A stretch of 64,000 bases of DNA. It comes from Deefgea salmonis (GTDB lineage Bacteria > Pseudomonadota > Gammaproteobacteria > Burkholderiales > Chitinibacteraceae). Of the stretch, positions 8,899 through 17,893 are shown piece after piece. Where the stretch lies: positions 496,001 to 560,000 of the forward strand of contig NZ_JAJAWG010000001.1 of assembly GCF_020531905.1 (NCBI RefSeq), given 5' to 3'. Made by a program: the position numbers and the translations under genes. The notes under the pieces were generated by a model that searched no databases, was not told the origin of the DNA, and was given only the letters and a program-made list of their open reading frames with translations. Position 1 is the first letter of the stretch, and the number at the start of each line of letters is the position of its first letter.

Positions 8899-8928
8899 AA
8901 AGCGCCATCTTGATGATGGCGCTTTGAC
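8899..8928 (+). terminator. Terminator-like hairpin after the GNAT gene
   Basis: AAAGCGCCATC and GATGGCGCTTT form a perfect 11-bp stem with a five-base loop just after the stop codon. The T-tract is short on the plus strand and longer on the minus strand, so it may work in both directions. Confidence 0.75.
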
Positions 8929-8929
8929 T

Positions 8930-9118
8930 TAAAAGCAAAATTTGCAGCAATCGGTAAGCGAAAAAACCAATCAATCCACTAGTGCCAATCTAGATTCCAT
9001 GGGCCTCATTAAGCAAACCGCTTAGCTATAGGTATTGGGCTATAAAGCACATTAAATAAGCGCTGCCGTAATATACCTAGCTCAAATTTTCTTGCTTATC
9101 TTTTCTACTTCAGTTGAT
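8930..9118. other. Intergenic stretch without recognised content
   Basis: Together with the repeat at 9124-9177 this forms a gap of about 300 bases between the GNAT hairpin and the barrel-protein stop. I see no credible ORF, RNA gene or promoter here. Confidence 0.5.
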
Positions 9119-9123
9119 TTTTT

Positions 9124-9177
9124 AGGGTCGCTTGCAAACGAGCGCATTATTTAGACCGTCGGCTAAAGCCGACCCTA
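9124..9177. repeat. AGGGTCG...CGACCCT palindromic repeat, copy 1
   Basis: The ends AGGGTCG and CGACCCT are complementary, and the interior resembles the element at 13308-13355 (GGGTCGCTT-CAA, an ATT/CTTA-A middle, a second CGACC/GACCG block). Inverted ends, similar length and intergenic position suggest a REP- or MITE-like family. Confidence 0.6.
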
Positions 9178-9225
9178 CAAGATCATTACCTTTATCAATG
9201 CAAGATATAATCGATAAAGTATTAA

Positions 9226-10110
9226 TTAAAACTGCCCCGACAGACTCAGCCCCAAAAATGGCATCGTCGCGTAGCTTTCACTGATCAAAGCTTCGCCTTG
9301 TTGATTGCGGATTTTAAATTCGCCGTTCAGTGCCGCGCCAGCATAAAAATCTAGGCGTGTGCTCGGGGCAAATTGATAACCAGCACGAACAAATAACGGT
9401 ACTGAGTTGTTTTCTAAAATGCCATTAGCCGCGATAGGGTTATCACTGGCCAAACGAGTTTGGTAACTGCGCCATGTGCCACCGGCGGCAAAGTCCCAAA
9501 CACTGGACGCTTTCCACGATAACTCCAACCCTGCGGGGCCAACAGGCCCGGCGACAAAGGGGTTTTTTAAGCTGAGTTGATCGCTAATTTGCCAATTAAG
9601 TAATACAAACGGAAACACCACGTTTTCATCAAAACTCTGCCATGCGCTCACCCCTAAACCCAGCATTAAGCGCGGCGAAAAATAATGCGCCACATAGGCA
9701 TTACCACCCCAATTGATACTCTCGCCCTGATCGGCCCCCGCTTCAGCCGCATATTGCACGCCCGGCGTTAGGCCAAAAATCCAGCCATCGGCAGTCACAA
9801 AACGATATGGCATCGAGAGTTCCAGCCGATTTAAATCTTGCCACGGCGTTTTTCCACCCCAAGCCACTGGCGCATCAAAATGCCATTGCTGTTGACTGGC
9901 GCTCAGCGCCAAACCAAGGCTGTGCTGTGCATCAATTTGCTGATTCACACTCAGCGACGCCATCAGCCATTCGCTACTGACTTCACCGCCAGCCTCTAAA
10001 TCAACATTGGGCATTACCACTGGCGTGACGCTGTAATTAAACGTCGCTTCGCTCGCGACCGCGCACCATGGCAACAAAGCCAAAAGTGCTGTGATTAAGG
10101 TTTTTTTCAT
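9226..10110 (-). CDS. Predicted outer-membrane beta-barrel protein, function unknown
   Basis: The 294-residue product has a clear signal peptide (MKKTLITALLALLPWCAVASEA, cleavage near residue 19-22), alternating amphipathic strands rich in Trp, Tyr and Gly, and ends LGLSLSGQF with a terminal Phe, the usual mark of a barrel inserted by the BAM complex. It resembles uncharacterised DUF6268-like or porin-like proteins, but I cannot name a substrate. It lies downstream of gcvP in the same direction, separated by a terminator, so it is probably transcribed separately. No strong Shine-Dalgarno is seen before the ATG. Confidence 0.75.
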   Translation of the reverse strand: MKKTLITALLALLPWCAVASEATFNYSVTPVVMPNVDLEAGGEVSSEWLMASLSVNQQIDAQHSLGLALSASQQQWHFDAPVAWGGKTPWQDLNRLELSMPYRFVTADGWIFGLTPGVQYAAEAGADQGESINWGGNAYVAHYFSPRLMLGLGVSAWQSFDENVVFPFVLLNWQISDQLSLKNPFVAGPVGPAGLELSWKASSVWDFAAGGTWRSYQTRLASDNPIAANGILENNSVPLFVRAGYQFAPSTRLDFYAGAALNGEFKIRNQQGEALISESYATMPFLGLSLSGQF

Positions 10111-10223
10111 TCAATGAATCGATTAAAAGTAAGAATTTGCTCGCGAGTTTAGCGACACCTTTTGCGCAACGCGATTTATTTATCCGCGGTGTCGCGTCAA
10201 CGTCTAATTGTCAGTTTGAAGAC

Positions 10224-10254
10224 ATAAAAATACCCCGCCAAGCTTTGGCGGGGC
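10224..10254 (-). terminator. Rho-independent terminator after gcvP
   Basis: On the minus strand CCCCGCCAA pairs with TTGGCGGGG (10233-10253) and is followed by TATTTTTATG. It closes the gcv genes. Confidence 0.88.
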
Positions 10255-10332
10255 TGAATAAAGCGGTGAGATCGAGGCTGGTTTACTGTGCCATAGCACT
10301 AAAAACCATCAACACCTCAAGCAAGCCGTTAA

Positions 10333-13218
10333 TTATGCCGATTCATCATATTGATCCATGCTCGGGCAAGCGCAAATCAAATTGCGATCGCCATATACAT
10401 CGTCAATCCGATTCACTGACGGCCAAAACTTGTTGTCGAGCACGTAAGGCAATGGGAAGAACGCCACTTCACGCGAATACGGACGATCCCAATCAGCGGC
10501 GATGTCGTTTTTGCTGTGCGGTGCGTTTTTCAGCGGATTATTTTCCGCGGGCCAAACCCCGGCTTGCACTTGATCGATTTCTTGGCGAATCGAAATCATC
10601 GCCGCGATAAAACGATCGAGTTCAGCTTTGGATTCAGACTCCGTAGGCTCAATCATCAAGGTACCCGCCACCGGAAAACTCATCGTCGGCGCGTGAAAGC
10701 CATAATCCATCAGGCGTTTGGCGATATCGACTTCGGTAATGCCACTTGCTGCTTTCAGTGGGCGAATATCAATAATGCATTCATGCGCCACGCGACCATT
10801 CGCGCCGGTATACAGCACCGGATAATGCGCAGCGAGTTGCTGCATCATGTAATTGGCGTTCAGTAGCGCGATTTCAGTGGCGTGTTTCACGCCGCCCGCG
10901 CCCATCATCGTGATATACATCCACGAAATTGGCAAAATCGACGCCGAACCAAATGGTGCCGCCGAGACGGCCGATTGACCTTGCGCGACGCTGGCGTCGC
11001 CTTGATCGATATTGGCCACCGCGTGATTGGACATAAACGGTGCCAAATGCGCTTTCATGCCAATCGGCCCCATGCCCGGGCCGCCGCCGCCGTGTGGAAT
11101 GCAGAAGGTTTTGTGCAAATTCATATGGCTCACATCAGCGCCGATATCGGCTGGGCGCGTTAGGCCCACTTGCGCGTTTAAGTTTGCGCCATCCATATAC
11201 ACTTGGCCGCCAAACTGATGCACTGTGGCGCAGATGGCTTTGACTGCCGTTTCAAACACGCCATGCGTTGATGGATAAGTCAGCATCAACGCCGCCAAAT
11301 TCGCACCGTGTAATTCAGCCTTGGCTTTCAGATCAGACAGATCAACGTTGCCGCTGTCATCGCAATCGACCACTACGACTTTCAAGCCCATCATCTGTGC
11401 CGTTGCCGGATTGGTGCCGTGCGCAGATTTTGGAATTAAGCAAATATCGCGATGCGCTTCATTGCGACTGTCGTGATATCGACGAATCGCCAACAAACCG
11501 GCGTATTCGCCCTGCGCGCCGGAATTGGGCTGCATACAAATCGCGTCAAACCCCGTAATCGCTTTGAGCTGATCGGCCAAGCCATTAATCATTTCAAAGT
11601 AACCCAGCGTTTGCGCTTGCGGGGCAAACGGATGGATATTGCCAAATTCAGCCCAAGTAACTGGAATCATTTCGCTGGTGGCATTGAGTTTCATGGTGCA
11701 ACTACCCAATGAAATCATCGAATGATTCATCGCCAAATCACGATTTTCGAGGCGTTTAAGATAACGCAGCATTTCGTGTTCGGTGTGGTAGCGATTAAAT
11801 ACTGGATGCGTCAAATAGTTTGAGGTGCGTTGCAGTGCAGCGGGAATCACCGCCGTCGTTGCCGCATCCAAAGCGGCCAAATCAGCAGATTGACCAGTAA
11901 ACAATTGAATCAAAGTGCCCAAATCTTTTTGCGTCGCGGCTTCATGAAAAGCCACGCTCAAGACTGAATCAGATACTTGCAGCAAGTTGTAACCCGCCGC
12001 CAAGGCTGCGGCATAAATACTCGCAGTTTGCGCGCCAGTATTGACTTGTACCGTATCAAAAAACGCGTCGTGAACAATCGTCCCGCCCGAACCGTTGGCG
12101 AACCGAACGCCTTGCGCGAAAATACTCGCCAAGCGATGCGTGCGCTCGGCAATGCGTTTAATCCCCGCTGGGCCGTGATACACGGCGTACATTCCCGCCA
12201 TATTGGCGAGCAAGACTTGCGAAGTGCAAATATTTGAATTGGCTTTTTCACGGCGAATATGTTGCTCGCGGGTTTGCAAAGCCATACGCAGCGCGGTTTT
12301 ACCTTTGGCATCAATCGACACGCCAATAATCCGGCCCGGTGCCGAGCGTTTCATTTCATCTTTAAAAGCAAAATACGCCGCGTGTGGACCGCCAAAGCCC
12401 ATTGGAATGCCAAAACGCTGGCTGCTGCCAATCGCCACATCCGCACCCATTTCAGCCGGTGATTTCAGTAGCGCCAAAGCCAATAAATCCGCCGCCACAA
12501 TTGCTACACCACCACGCGCTTTAAGCGCTGCAATCGGCGCAGTTAAATCCCGCACCGCACCATCAGCACCCGGATACTGCAGCAAAGCACCAAAATAATC
12601 ATCATCACCGGCGGCCGTAGCCGCGCCGATCACCAGCTCAAAGCCGAAGTATTGCGCGCGCGTCTTTACTACATCTAGTGTCTGTGGCAATACCTGTTCA
12701 TCTACGAAGAATTTCTCGGCTTTGACTTTCGAAATCCGCCGCGCCATCGCCATCGCTTCAGCCGCTGCCGTCGCTTCATCGAGAAGCGACGCATTGGCTA
12801 AATCCAGCCCCGTCATATCGATAATCATTTGCTGGTAATTGAGCAAAGCTTCTAAACGACCTTGCGCGATTTCAGCTTGATATGGCGTGTAGGCGGTGTA
12901 CCAACCTGGGTTTTCTAGCACATTACGCAAAATCACATTCGGCGTGATGTTGGGGTAGTAGCCCAAGCCAATAAAGCTTTTATTGACGATGTTTTTCGCC
13001 GCGATAGCGCGAATTTTGGCCAATGCGTCCACTTCGGATACGGCGTCCGGCAAAGGCAATTTTTGCTTAAAGCGAATGTCGTCCGGAATGGTTTGCGCGA
13101 CCAAGTCTTCAATCGAGTCGGCGCCAATTTGCGCCAGCATCGCCGCTTGATCGACAGCATTGGGGCCAATATGCCGTGCAATAAATTCTTCGTGGTTAAA
13201 CAGTGTAGAGAGCGACAT
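10333..13218 (-). CDS. gcvP: Glycine dehydrogenase (decarboxylating), P protein
   Basis: The 961-residue protein is a full-length homodimer-type P protein of the glycine cleavage system. It decarboxylates glycine with PLP and passes the aminomethyl group to the lipoyl arm of GcvH. N-terminal [17 protein letters not shown] and [16 protein letters not shown] are typical; the PLP lysine lies in [17 protein letters not shown] (about residue 700). It starts ATG at 13218 after AGGTG. It is the last gcv gene, separated from gcvH by a 219-base gap filled with an inverted-repeat element, which may weaken coupling to the upstream genes. Confidence 0.97.
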   Translation of the reverse strand: MSLSTLFNHEEFIARHIGPNAVDQAAMLAQIGADSIEDLVAQTIPDDIRFKQKLPLPDAVSEVDALAKIRAIAAKNIVNKSFIGLGYYPNITPNVILRNVLENPGWYTAYTPYQAEIAQGRLEALLNYQQMIIDMTGLDLANASLLDEATAAAEAMAMARRISKVKAEKFFVDEQVLPQTLDVVKTRAQYFGFELVIGAATAAGDDDYFGALLQYPGADGAVRDLTAPIAALKARGGVAIVAADLLALALLKSPAEMGADVAIGSSQRFGIPMGFGGPHAAYFAFKDEMKRSAPGRIIGVSIDAKGKTALRMALQTREQHIRREKANSNICTSQVLLANMAGMYAVYHGPAGIKRIAERTHRLASIFAQGVRFANGSGGTIVHDAFFDTVQVNTGAQTASIYAAALAAGYNLLQVSDSVLSVAFHEAATQKDLGTLIQLFTGQSADLAALDAATTAVIPAALQRTSNYLTHPVFNRYHTEHEMLRYLKRLENRDLAMNHSMISLGSCTMKLNATSEMIPVTWAEFGNIHPFAPQAQTLGYFEMINGLADQLKAITGFDAICMQPNSGAQGEYAGLLAIRRYHDSRNEAHRDICLIPKSAHGTNPATAQMMGLKVVVVDCDDSGNVDLSDLKAKAELHGANLAALMLTYPSTHGVFETAVKAICATVHQFGGQVYMDGANLNAQVGLTRPADIGADVSHMNLHKTFCIPHGGGGPGMGPIGMKAHLAPFMSNHAVANIDQGDASVAQGQSAVSAAPFGSASILPISWMYITMMGAGGVKHATEIALLNANYMMQQLAAHYPVLYTGANGRVAHECIIDIRPLKAASGITEVDIAKRLMDYGFHAPTMSFPVAGTLMIEPTESESKAELDRFIAAMISIRQEIDQVQAGVWPAENNPLKNAPHSKNDIAADWDRPYSREVAFFPLPYVLDNKFWPSVNRIDDVYGDRNLICACPSMDQYDESA

Positions 13219-13252
13219 GAAGCACCTAGAATGGTTGAAAATTTAAAACCTT

Positions 13253-13431
13253 TCAACGCAGAGGCGCAAAGACGCAGAGAAAATCTTAAAACTAAGGTCT
13301 CAGTTTAGGGTCGCTTTCAAGCAGCATCTTAAATCGACCAAGTTTGTCGACCCTAAGCGGCGTCTTTGCAAAAAAACACCATCAAGACCTTTAGACTTTC
13401 TCTGCGCCTCTGTGCCTCTGCGTCAGGTGTT
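13253..13431. repeat. Nested inverted-repeat element between gcvH and gcvP
   Basis: The outer arms are ACGCAGAGGCGCAAAGACGC (from about 13253) and, in inverse orientation, GCGCCTCTGTGCCTCTGCGT (to about 13424), each with a T/A-rich CTCT/GAGA continuation. Inside them sits the second AGGGTCG...CGACCCT palindrome (13308-13355). The 'gcagaggcgcagag' motif recurs at 23578-23620 and 32531-32868. The whole block could fold into one long stem in the gcvH-gcvP transcript. Confidence 0.75.
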
Positions 13432-13437
13432 GTTTTT

Positions 13438-13824
13438 TTAAACGCCGATTTCTTTGGCGTATTGTTCTGCGGTCATCAAGCCATCGAGCACTGATGCATC
13501 GGCTGGTTTAACGCGGAAAAACCAGGCTGCGCCGTAGGGTTCGGTATTGGCCAATTCTGGCGCATCCACCAAAGCGTCGTTAACGGCAACCACTTCACCC
13601 GCAATCGGTGCGTACACATCAGACGCCGCTTTTACTGACTCGACCACGCCTGCGGTGGCATCGGCGGCTAATTCATCACCCACTTGTGGCAATTCAACAA
13701 ACACAATATCGCCCAACAATTCTTGCGCGTGATCGGTAATGCCAATAGTCACCGTGCCGTCGGCTTCTAAACGCAACCATTCGTGGCTGTTAACATATTT
13801 GAGTTCGGCTGGAATATGGCTCAT
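13438..13824 (-). CDS. gcvH: Glycine cleavage system H protein
   Basis: The 128-residue protein carries the lipoyl attachment lysine in [17 protein letters not shown] (about residue 64). It begins [21 protein letters not shown], the standard H-protein start, and ends with a family-typical helix ending YAKEIGV. It shuttles the aminomethyl group from GcvP to GcvT and is reoxidised by lipoamide dehydrogenase, whose gene is not in this window. A TAAGGA ribosome site precedes the ATG. It lies about 100 bases downstream of gcvT. Confidence 0.96.
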   Translation of the reverse strand: MSHIPAELKYVNSHEWLRLEADGTVTIGITDHAQELLGDIVFVELPQVGDELAADATAGVVESVKAASDVYAPIAGEVVAVNDALVDAPELANTEPYGAAWFFRVKPADASVLDGLMTAEQYAKEIGV

Positions 13825-13923
13825 GATTTTTCCTTAGGGATTTGAGATTTGGGAGCTGGGATTTGGAAGCAAGGATAAAACAGGGTTTACTCCCCATTCC
13901 CCACTCCCCACTCCCCGAATTAT

Positions 13924-15030
13924 TTATGCAAACACTTTTTTGCCATTGCGAACAAACGGCATTTTCACCATGCGAACGTCAGTCAGCGTACCGCGCAGGT
14001 CCACTTGCACCGTGTCGGTGTCTTTAGTCGCCGCTGGAACGCGGGCGATGGCCACAGAATGCTTGAGCGTGGGTGAAAACGTACCGCTGGTAATCACGCC
14101 TTGCCCTACGCCGGCCACTTCAACAACTTGCCCTTCGCGCAATACGCCACGCCCTTCGAGCACTAAACCCACTTGCTTAAACGCCACGCCTACGGCGCGC
14201 TCTGCTTCGAGTGCGGCGCGGCCGATAAAATCACGCTCAGCCGGTTGCCAAGCAATAGTCCAGCCCATGCCGGCCGCCAACGGTGAAATGCTTTCGTCCA
14301 TATCGTGGCCGTATAGATTCATGCCCGCTTCAAGGCGCAAAGTGTCGCGCGCGCCCAAGCCGATAGGTGCAATACCCACGCTGAGCAACGCTTGCCAAAA
14401 GGTGGCCGCTTCGTCGCTTGGCAACATAATCTCTAAACCATCTTCGCCGGTGTAACCGGTGCGGGCAATAAACCAGCCGTCTTCAACCGGGCCAAAAGGA
14501 AAGCCTTGAAACACATTCAGCGCTTTCACTGCGTCTTCCCAATCTTCGTGGATGACTTTACATACTTTGGCGATGGCGTTGGGGCCTTGAATCGCAATCA
14601 TCGCCAATTCGCGGCGCACATGGATTTGCACGTCAAATTTGGCCGCTTGCTTGAGCATCCATGCGATGTCTTTGTCCGCCGTTCCCGCGTTGACCACTAT
14701 GCGGTAACCGTAATGCGTTAGGTAAACGATTAAATCGTCGATCACCGTACCTTCAGGCGTTAACATTCCCGAGTACAAAGCTTTACCTTCGGTACTGAGT
14801 TTTTCGACATCATTGGCAATCAGAAAACGCAAAAACGCTTTAGCTTCACTGCCGACAATATCGAGCACGCACATATGCGACACATCAAACATACCTGCGT
14901 CGGTGCGTACAATTTCGTGTTCTTTAAGTTGTGATCCGTAATGAATCGGCATCAACCAGCCGGCGAAATCGACCATTTTGGCGTTCGCTGCAAGGTGAGA
15001 TTCATACAATGGTGTGGTTTTGGTTGTCAT
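13924..15030 (-). CDS. gcvT: Aminomethyltransferase, glycine cleavage T protein
   Basis: The product of 368 residues begins [25 protein letters not shown], exactly where T proteins start; the frame stays open further upstream only through riboswitch sequence. Family segments include [24 protein letters not shown], the folate-binding region, and [11 protein letters not shown]. It transfers the methylene group to tetrahydrofolate and releases ammonia. ATG at 15030 follows AAGGAACCCC. It is the first gene after the glycine riboswitch, so the order is riboswitch-gcvT-gcvH-gcvP. Confidence 0.96.
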   Translation of the reverse strand: MTTKTTPLYESHLAANAKMVDFAGWLMPIHYGSQLKEHEIVRTDAGMFDVSHMCVLDIVGSEAKAFLRFLIANDVEKLSTEGKALYSGMLTPEGTVIDDLIVYLTHYGYRIVVNAGTADKDIAWMLKQAAKFDVQIHVRRELAMIAIQGPNAIAKVCKVIHEDWEDAVKALNVFQGFPFGPVEDGWFIARTGYTGEDGLEIMLPSDEAATFWQALLSVGIAPIGLGARDTLRLEAGMNLYGHDMDESISPLAAGMGWTIAWQPAERDFIGRAALEAERAVGVAFKQVGLVLEGRGVLREGQVVEVAGVGQGVITSGTFSPTLKHSVAIARVPAATKDTDTVQVDLRGTLTDVRMVKMPFVRNGKKVFA

Positions 15031-15086
15031 GGGGTTCCTTAGGGTATAGCCCTCTAAGTCCGACGGCCTATAGCGCGACGGGCAAC

Positions 15087-15370
15087 ACCCCTCTGTCCTG
15101 ACACCTGAGATTTTCCGGCCACAGATTAGCATCTGTTGAAAAAATCCTATTTAATGCCGCGCCCTGTGATCACAAGAGACACCGCGATTAAACGAATTTT
15201 TGCCGTTGAGCCCTTCGGTGGATGCTGCGGGTGTAAACACCGAGCACCGCTCTCCAGAGTTTTACTTTTGCCAGCAGTCCCTGATACCTGAGCGATTTGC
15301 GGGTGCATTTGCGCCTTCGGTGGTGATTTAAATCCAACAAATGGTAAAAATCACACTCTCCTGCTGTACC
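15087..15370 (-). promoter_or_regulatory. Tandem glycine riboswitch
   Basis: On the minus strand, aptamer 1 runs from GCAGGAGAG (15358-15366) through CACCGAAGG, CTCAGGTATCAGGGAC and GCAAAAG. Aptamer 2 begins CTCTGGAGAGCGGTGC (about 15243-15258), continues CACCGAAGGGCTCAA, CTCAGGTGTCAGGACAGAGG and ends near 15087. These are the conserved cores of the family. Glycine binding normally switches the cleavage genes on. Aptamer 2 has an unusually long peripheral arm of roughly 90 bases (about 15117-15205) between CGGC and GCCG. Confidence 0.94.
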
Positions 15371-15404
15371 GGCGGATTATCACGGGAAGCTTGCCAATTG
15401 GCAA
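15369..15404 (-). promoter_or_regulatory. Sigma-70 promoter of the gcv operon
   Basis: Minus-strand -35 TTGCCA (15399-15404) and -10 GATAAT (15376-15381) are separated by 17 bases. The predicted start near 15369 falls just before the first riboswitch helix. The -35 is part of the palindrome GCTTGCCAATTGGCAAGC, which could also be an operator. Confidence 0.75.
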
Positions 15405-15440
15405 GCCACAAAACAGGATTTTTACCCTAATCCTTGCCAC

Positions 15441-15480
15441 AAAAAACAAAAAGCCAAGCGAATGTAGTTCGCCTGGCTTT
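15441..15480 (-). terminator. Rho-independent terminator after the DUF445 gene
   Basis: AAAGCCAGGCGAA pairs with TTCGCTTGGCTTT on the minus strand with one mismatch, followed by TTTTTGTTTTTTG. It insulates the gcv promoter from upstream transcription. The bases between it and the DUF445 stop (15481-15670) show no gene. Confidence 0.85.
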
Positions 15481-15670
15481 ACTATCCTGTCAAGATGGCA
15501 AGTCAATACCACTTCATTTATCAACGTCAATCCAGCAAAAAAGTCCAAATTCAGTCAATGTTTGATTTAGCCCCCTGCGCATCAGCGCAGGTTTTACGCT
15601 AAGACCCGCTGCGCACTGCTAAATTGTCAGCGTTTAATGACACAACACCAAGCCAGCTAAACCCAAGGCT

Positions 15671-16963
15671 TTAACGCAACAATTGGTGTCCAGCATACAA
15701 AGCCAAACCAATCAGCCCGCCCACCAGCGTGCCATTCAGGCGAACAAACTGCAGATCAACGCCAACACTGACTTCCAGCCGCTCAACCATCACTTCATCA
15801 TCCCAAGCTTTGAGTTGTTCGGCGATAAATTGGCCAATTTGGCGGCGATATTTTTTGACCAACACCCCGGCAGCCACGCGGGCATGGCGATTTAGCCAGT
15901 CGGCCAGCACCACGTCATCGGTCAAGCGCACCCCCAATTGCTGCAAACTGAGTGCCAATTTAGCGCGCAGCACCGAGTCTTGTGCCGCCAAATCATCTGC
16001 CAACCAAGCCACCAGCCGCAACCACATATTGTCGATGGCGTTCAGCAAACTCGGCTGCGCCAATAAGTGCTGCTGACTCAATTGCAGCGCTGCTTGTAGT
16101 GCTGCATCATGTTTTAAATTTTGCTGCAGCTCAGCCAAGGCTTGATCAAAATGCGCGCGCAGCGGATGCTCGCTCGATTCGCGCATGTTTTGCACTTCAC
16201 GCCCTGCTGCATGCACCAGTTTTTTCGCCATATAGCGCCCACCGGCGGCATCGAGCGAAATCCAGCGCAAATAATCAAATTCAGTGGCAATTATTTCTGC
16301 TAAATGTTGTTGTAATTCAGGCTTTTGCAGCTCTTGATCCAAATGCGCCAGCACGGCATCGAGCATCACTTGATGTTGGCCACTTTGCCGTATCACCGCC
16401 AAAATCTCACCCGCCGGTTTGACCAAATCAATTTGCGCTAATTGCTGTAGTAATAAACCACGCAAACGCAGCGCCATCGCCGGTTCAGTTAAACTTTGTA
16501 AAATAAAATCCATCAGCCGCGCGACTTGATCTGCGCCCGCCTTGGCATTCGCGTCGACTTGCAACCAGCTCGCTAAGCGGTGCGCCGGATTAAATTCGCT
16601 CACCTTGGCCATCATCCGCTCGCTAGACAAAAAGTGCGTTTCAATAAACTCACCCAAACTATCGGCGATGCGGTGTTTGTTTTTGGGAATAATGGCGGTA
16701 TGCGGAATTGGTAGATTGAGCGGATGCCGAAACAGCGCCGTTACGGCAAACCAATCGGCCAAACCACCCACCAAGGCCGCTTCAGCAAAAGCCGCAACGT
16801 AAGGCAAACTCGGATGCGCGCCGCGAAAATACGTTGCCAGCAACATCACCAATGCCATCAGCACCAGCAATAAGGTCGCATTACGCTTAAGCAGCCGTAA
16901 ACGCTGCGCTTTAACATCAAAAGAACGCGCCGCCGGCTGGCGCGAAACCTGATTAATAGCCAT
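15671..16963 (-). CDS. DUF445 family membrane protein (YjiN-like)
   Basis: The 430-residue protein has two N-terminal membrane spans (LLLVLMALVMLLATYF and AEAALVGGLADWFAVTALFR), a long helical central region, and a last span (GTLVGGLIGLALYAGHQLL). The FAEAALVGGLADWFAVTALFRHP block and HTAIIPKNKHRIADSLGEFIETHFLS are the conserved DUF445 core. Biochemical function is unknown. It has a GAGGG ribosome site before the ATG. It is monocistronic, bounded by a terminator downstream and an AT-rich region upstream. Confidence 0.9.
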   Translation of the reverse strand: MAINQVSRQPAARSFDVKAQRLRLLKRNATLLLVLMALVMLLATYFRGAHPSLPYVAAFAEAALVGGLADWFAVTALFRHPLNLPIPHTAIIPKNKHRIADSLGEFIETHFLSSERMMAKVSEFNPAHRLASWLQVDANAKAGADQVARLMDFILQSLTEPAMALRLRGLLLQQLAQIDLVKPAGEILAVIRQSGQHQVMLDAVLAHLDQELQKPELQQHLAEIIATEFDYLRWISLDAAGGRYMAKKLVHAAGREVQNMRESSEHPLRAHFDQALAELQQNLKHDAALQAALQLSQQHLLAQPSLLNAIDNMWLRLVAWLADDLAAQDSVLRAKLALSLQQLGVRLTDDVVLADWLNRHARVAAGVLVKKYRRQIGQFIAEQLKAWDDEVMVERLEVSVGVDLQFVRLNGTLVGGLIGLALYAGHQLLR

Positions 16964-17109
16964 AGGCCCTCATTGAAAAGAACATTAAAAACGAGTAATT
17001 GATCGCTGAATATGCAAATTTTGAACAGTTATTTAATATGAATATCACATTGAAATAACAATACAAAAATCAAGTATTATTGAAAATAAAACATTAAAAA
17101 AGTGAAGAT

Positions 17110-17664
17110 TCATTGATTTATTAAGTCTTTATTTTCTGAGCACCATTTTAAATAACTCATTTTACTTCCTGAAATTCTGTACTTTCTCCTTACTTGCATT
17201 TGATTTTCAACACCAAGTTCTTTTTGCTGCTTTGACCAAAATACGGATTCCTTTTGCTCTTGAGTTTGAAGATACATAACCGTTCGATATCTATCTAAAT
17301 GCCAATTTTCTTTCTTTAGAGATATTTTTACTGTTTGACTTCCTCTCATTGGCATCAAACCAACCTGCAAAAAAGAAATTTCTATAAATGTTGCAGCCAT
17401 TGCAGATATAGCCTCTTCTATATCTGCAGCTTTATTTATGTTTTCTTTACCATACTTAACAACATCATTTATTTGATCAAGCCACTTTTCATCATAGACT
17501 TTTACTGTAGTTAAAATGGATGTATGTATGGCTGCGACAACTTTCTGCAACTGCTTTTTCCAAGTAGGAAGATGATTTGATTCCTTCAATGCATACCAAG
17601 ATTCGGAACCAAATAACTGCTCAACAACTGACTTTAAACTCATGTATCTGCTGTACTGGTTCAT
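17110..17664 (-). CDS. AT-rich orphan ORF, possible integron-cassette gene
   Basis: I do not recognise this 184-residue protein. It is visibly richer in A and T than all neighbours and uses codons such as ATA, AAA and TTT far more often, a sign of recent acquisition. It has no signal peptide or membrane span; the middle is helical (IEEAISAMAATFIEISFLQ) and the end is basic. The start ATG at 17664 lies only a few bases from an attC-like core site (GTTAGGC on the minus strand), the usual spacing for an integron cassette gene. An inner ATG at 17643 is possible. Coding status is likely but not certain. Confidence 0.65.
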   Translation of the reverse strand: MNQYSRYMSLKSVVEQLFGSESWYALKESNHLPTWKKQLQKVVAAIHTSILTTVKVYDEKWLDQINDVVKYGKENINKAADIEEAISAMAATFIEISFLQVGLMPMRGSQTVKISLKKENWHLDRYRTVMYLQTQEQKESVFWSKQQKELGVENQMQVRRKYRISGSKMSYLKWCSENKDLINQ

Positions 17665-17669
17665 GCAAT

Positions 17670-17831
17670 GCCTAACGTTAAATTAACCAACGAAAAATAT
17701 CAGCGCATAATAAAACAATGCTCTAGCGTTGATCTGTCTGTGCGTAAACCAAGATGTTACGCTCACATTTCTTTGTATTTCAAGTACAAGGGTGATAACA
17801 CCTAAAAGCACACAAGAACGCTACGTTAGAT
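17670..17831 (-). other. attC-like recombination site
   Basis: Read on the minus strand, the 162-base segment begins ATCTAAC (fits RYYYAAC) and ends GTTAGGC (fits GTTRRRY). The ends are complementary through CTAACGT/ACGTTAG. Inside, AGCGTT...CTGT...TGTGC pairs imperfectly with GCACACAAGAACGCT, and two small hairpins (GCGTAA/TTACGC; CTTGTA/TACAAG) lie in the apical part, so the strand could fold as attC sites do. The 5' arm holds an unpaired stretch of about 45 bases, which is not canonical. No integrase and no second site were found. Confidence 0.4.
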
Positions 17832-17845
17832 GCAATGCGCCGCAG

Positions 17846-17877
17846 ATACAATAATGCCCAGCATCAGCTGGGCATTG
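17846..17877 (-). terminator. Terminator-like hairpin after dbpA
   Basis: AATGCCCAGC and GCTGGGCATT form a perfect 10-bp stem (17853-17876), followed on the minus strand by ATTGTAT. The T-tract is weak. Confidence 0.7.
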
Positions 17878-17893
17878 TCACCACACAACGGCA

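Noticed and set aside
10137-10610. 157-codon plus-strand ORF overlapping the gcvP end
   Set aside because: Antisense to gcvP and across its terminator; composition is that of a shadow frame.
15031-15132. N-terminal extension of GcvT
   Set aside because: The open frame upstream of 15030 is riboswitch sequence, and T proteins start at [13 protein letters not shown].
16964-17109. Second attC site beyond the orphan ORF
   Set aside because: No RYYYAAC/GTTRRRY pair with complementary ends is present; the stretch is just AT-rich.
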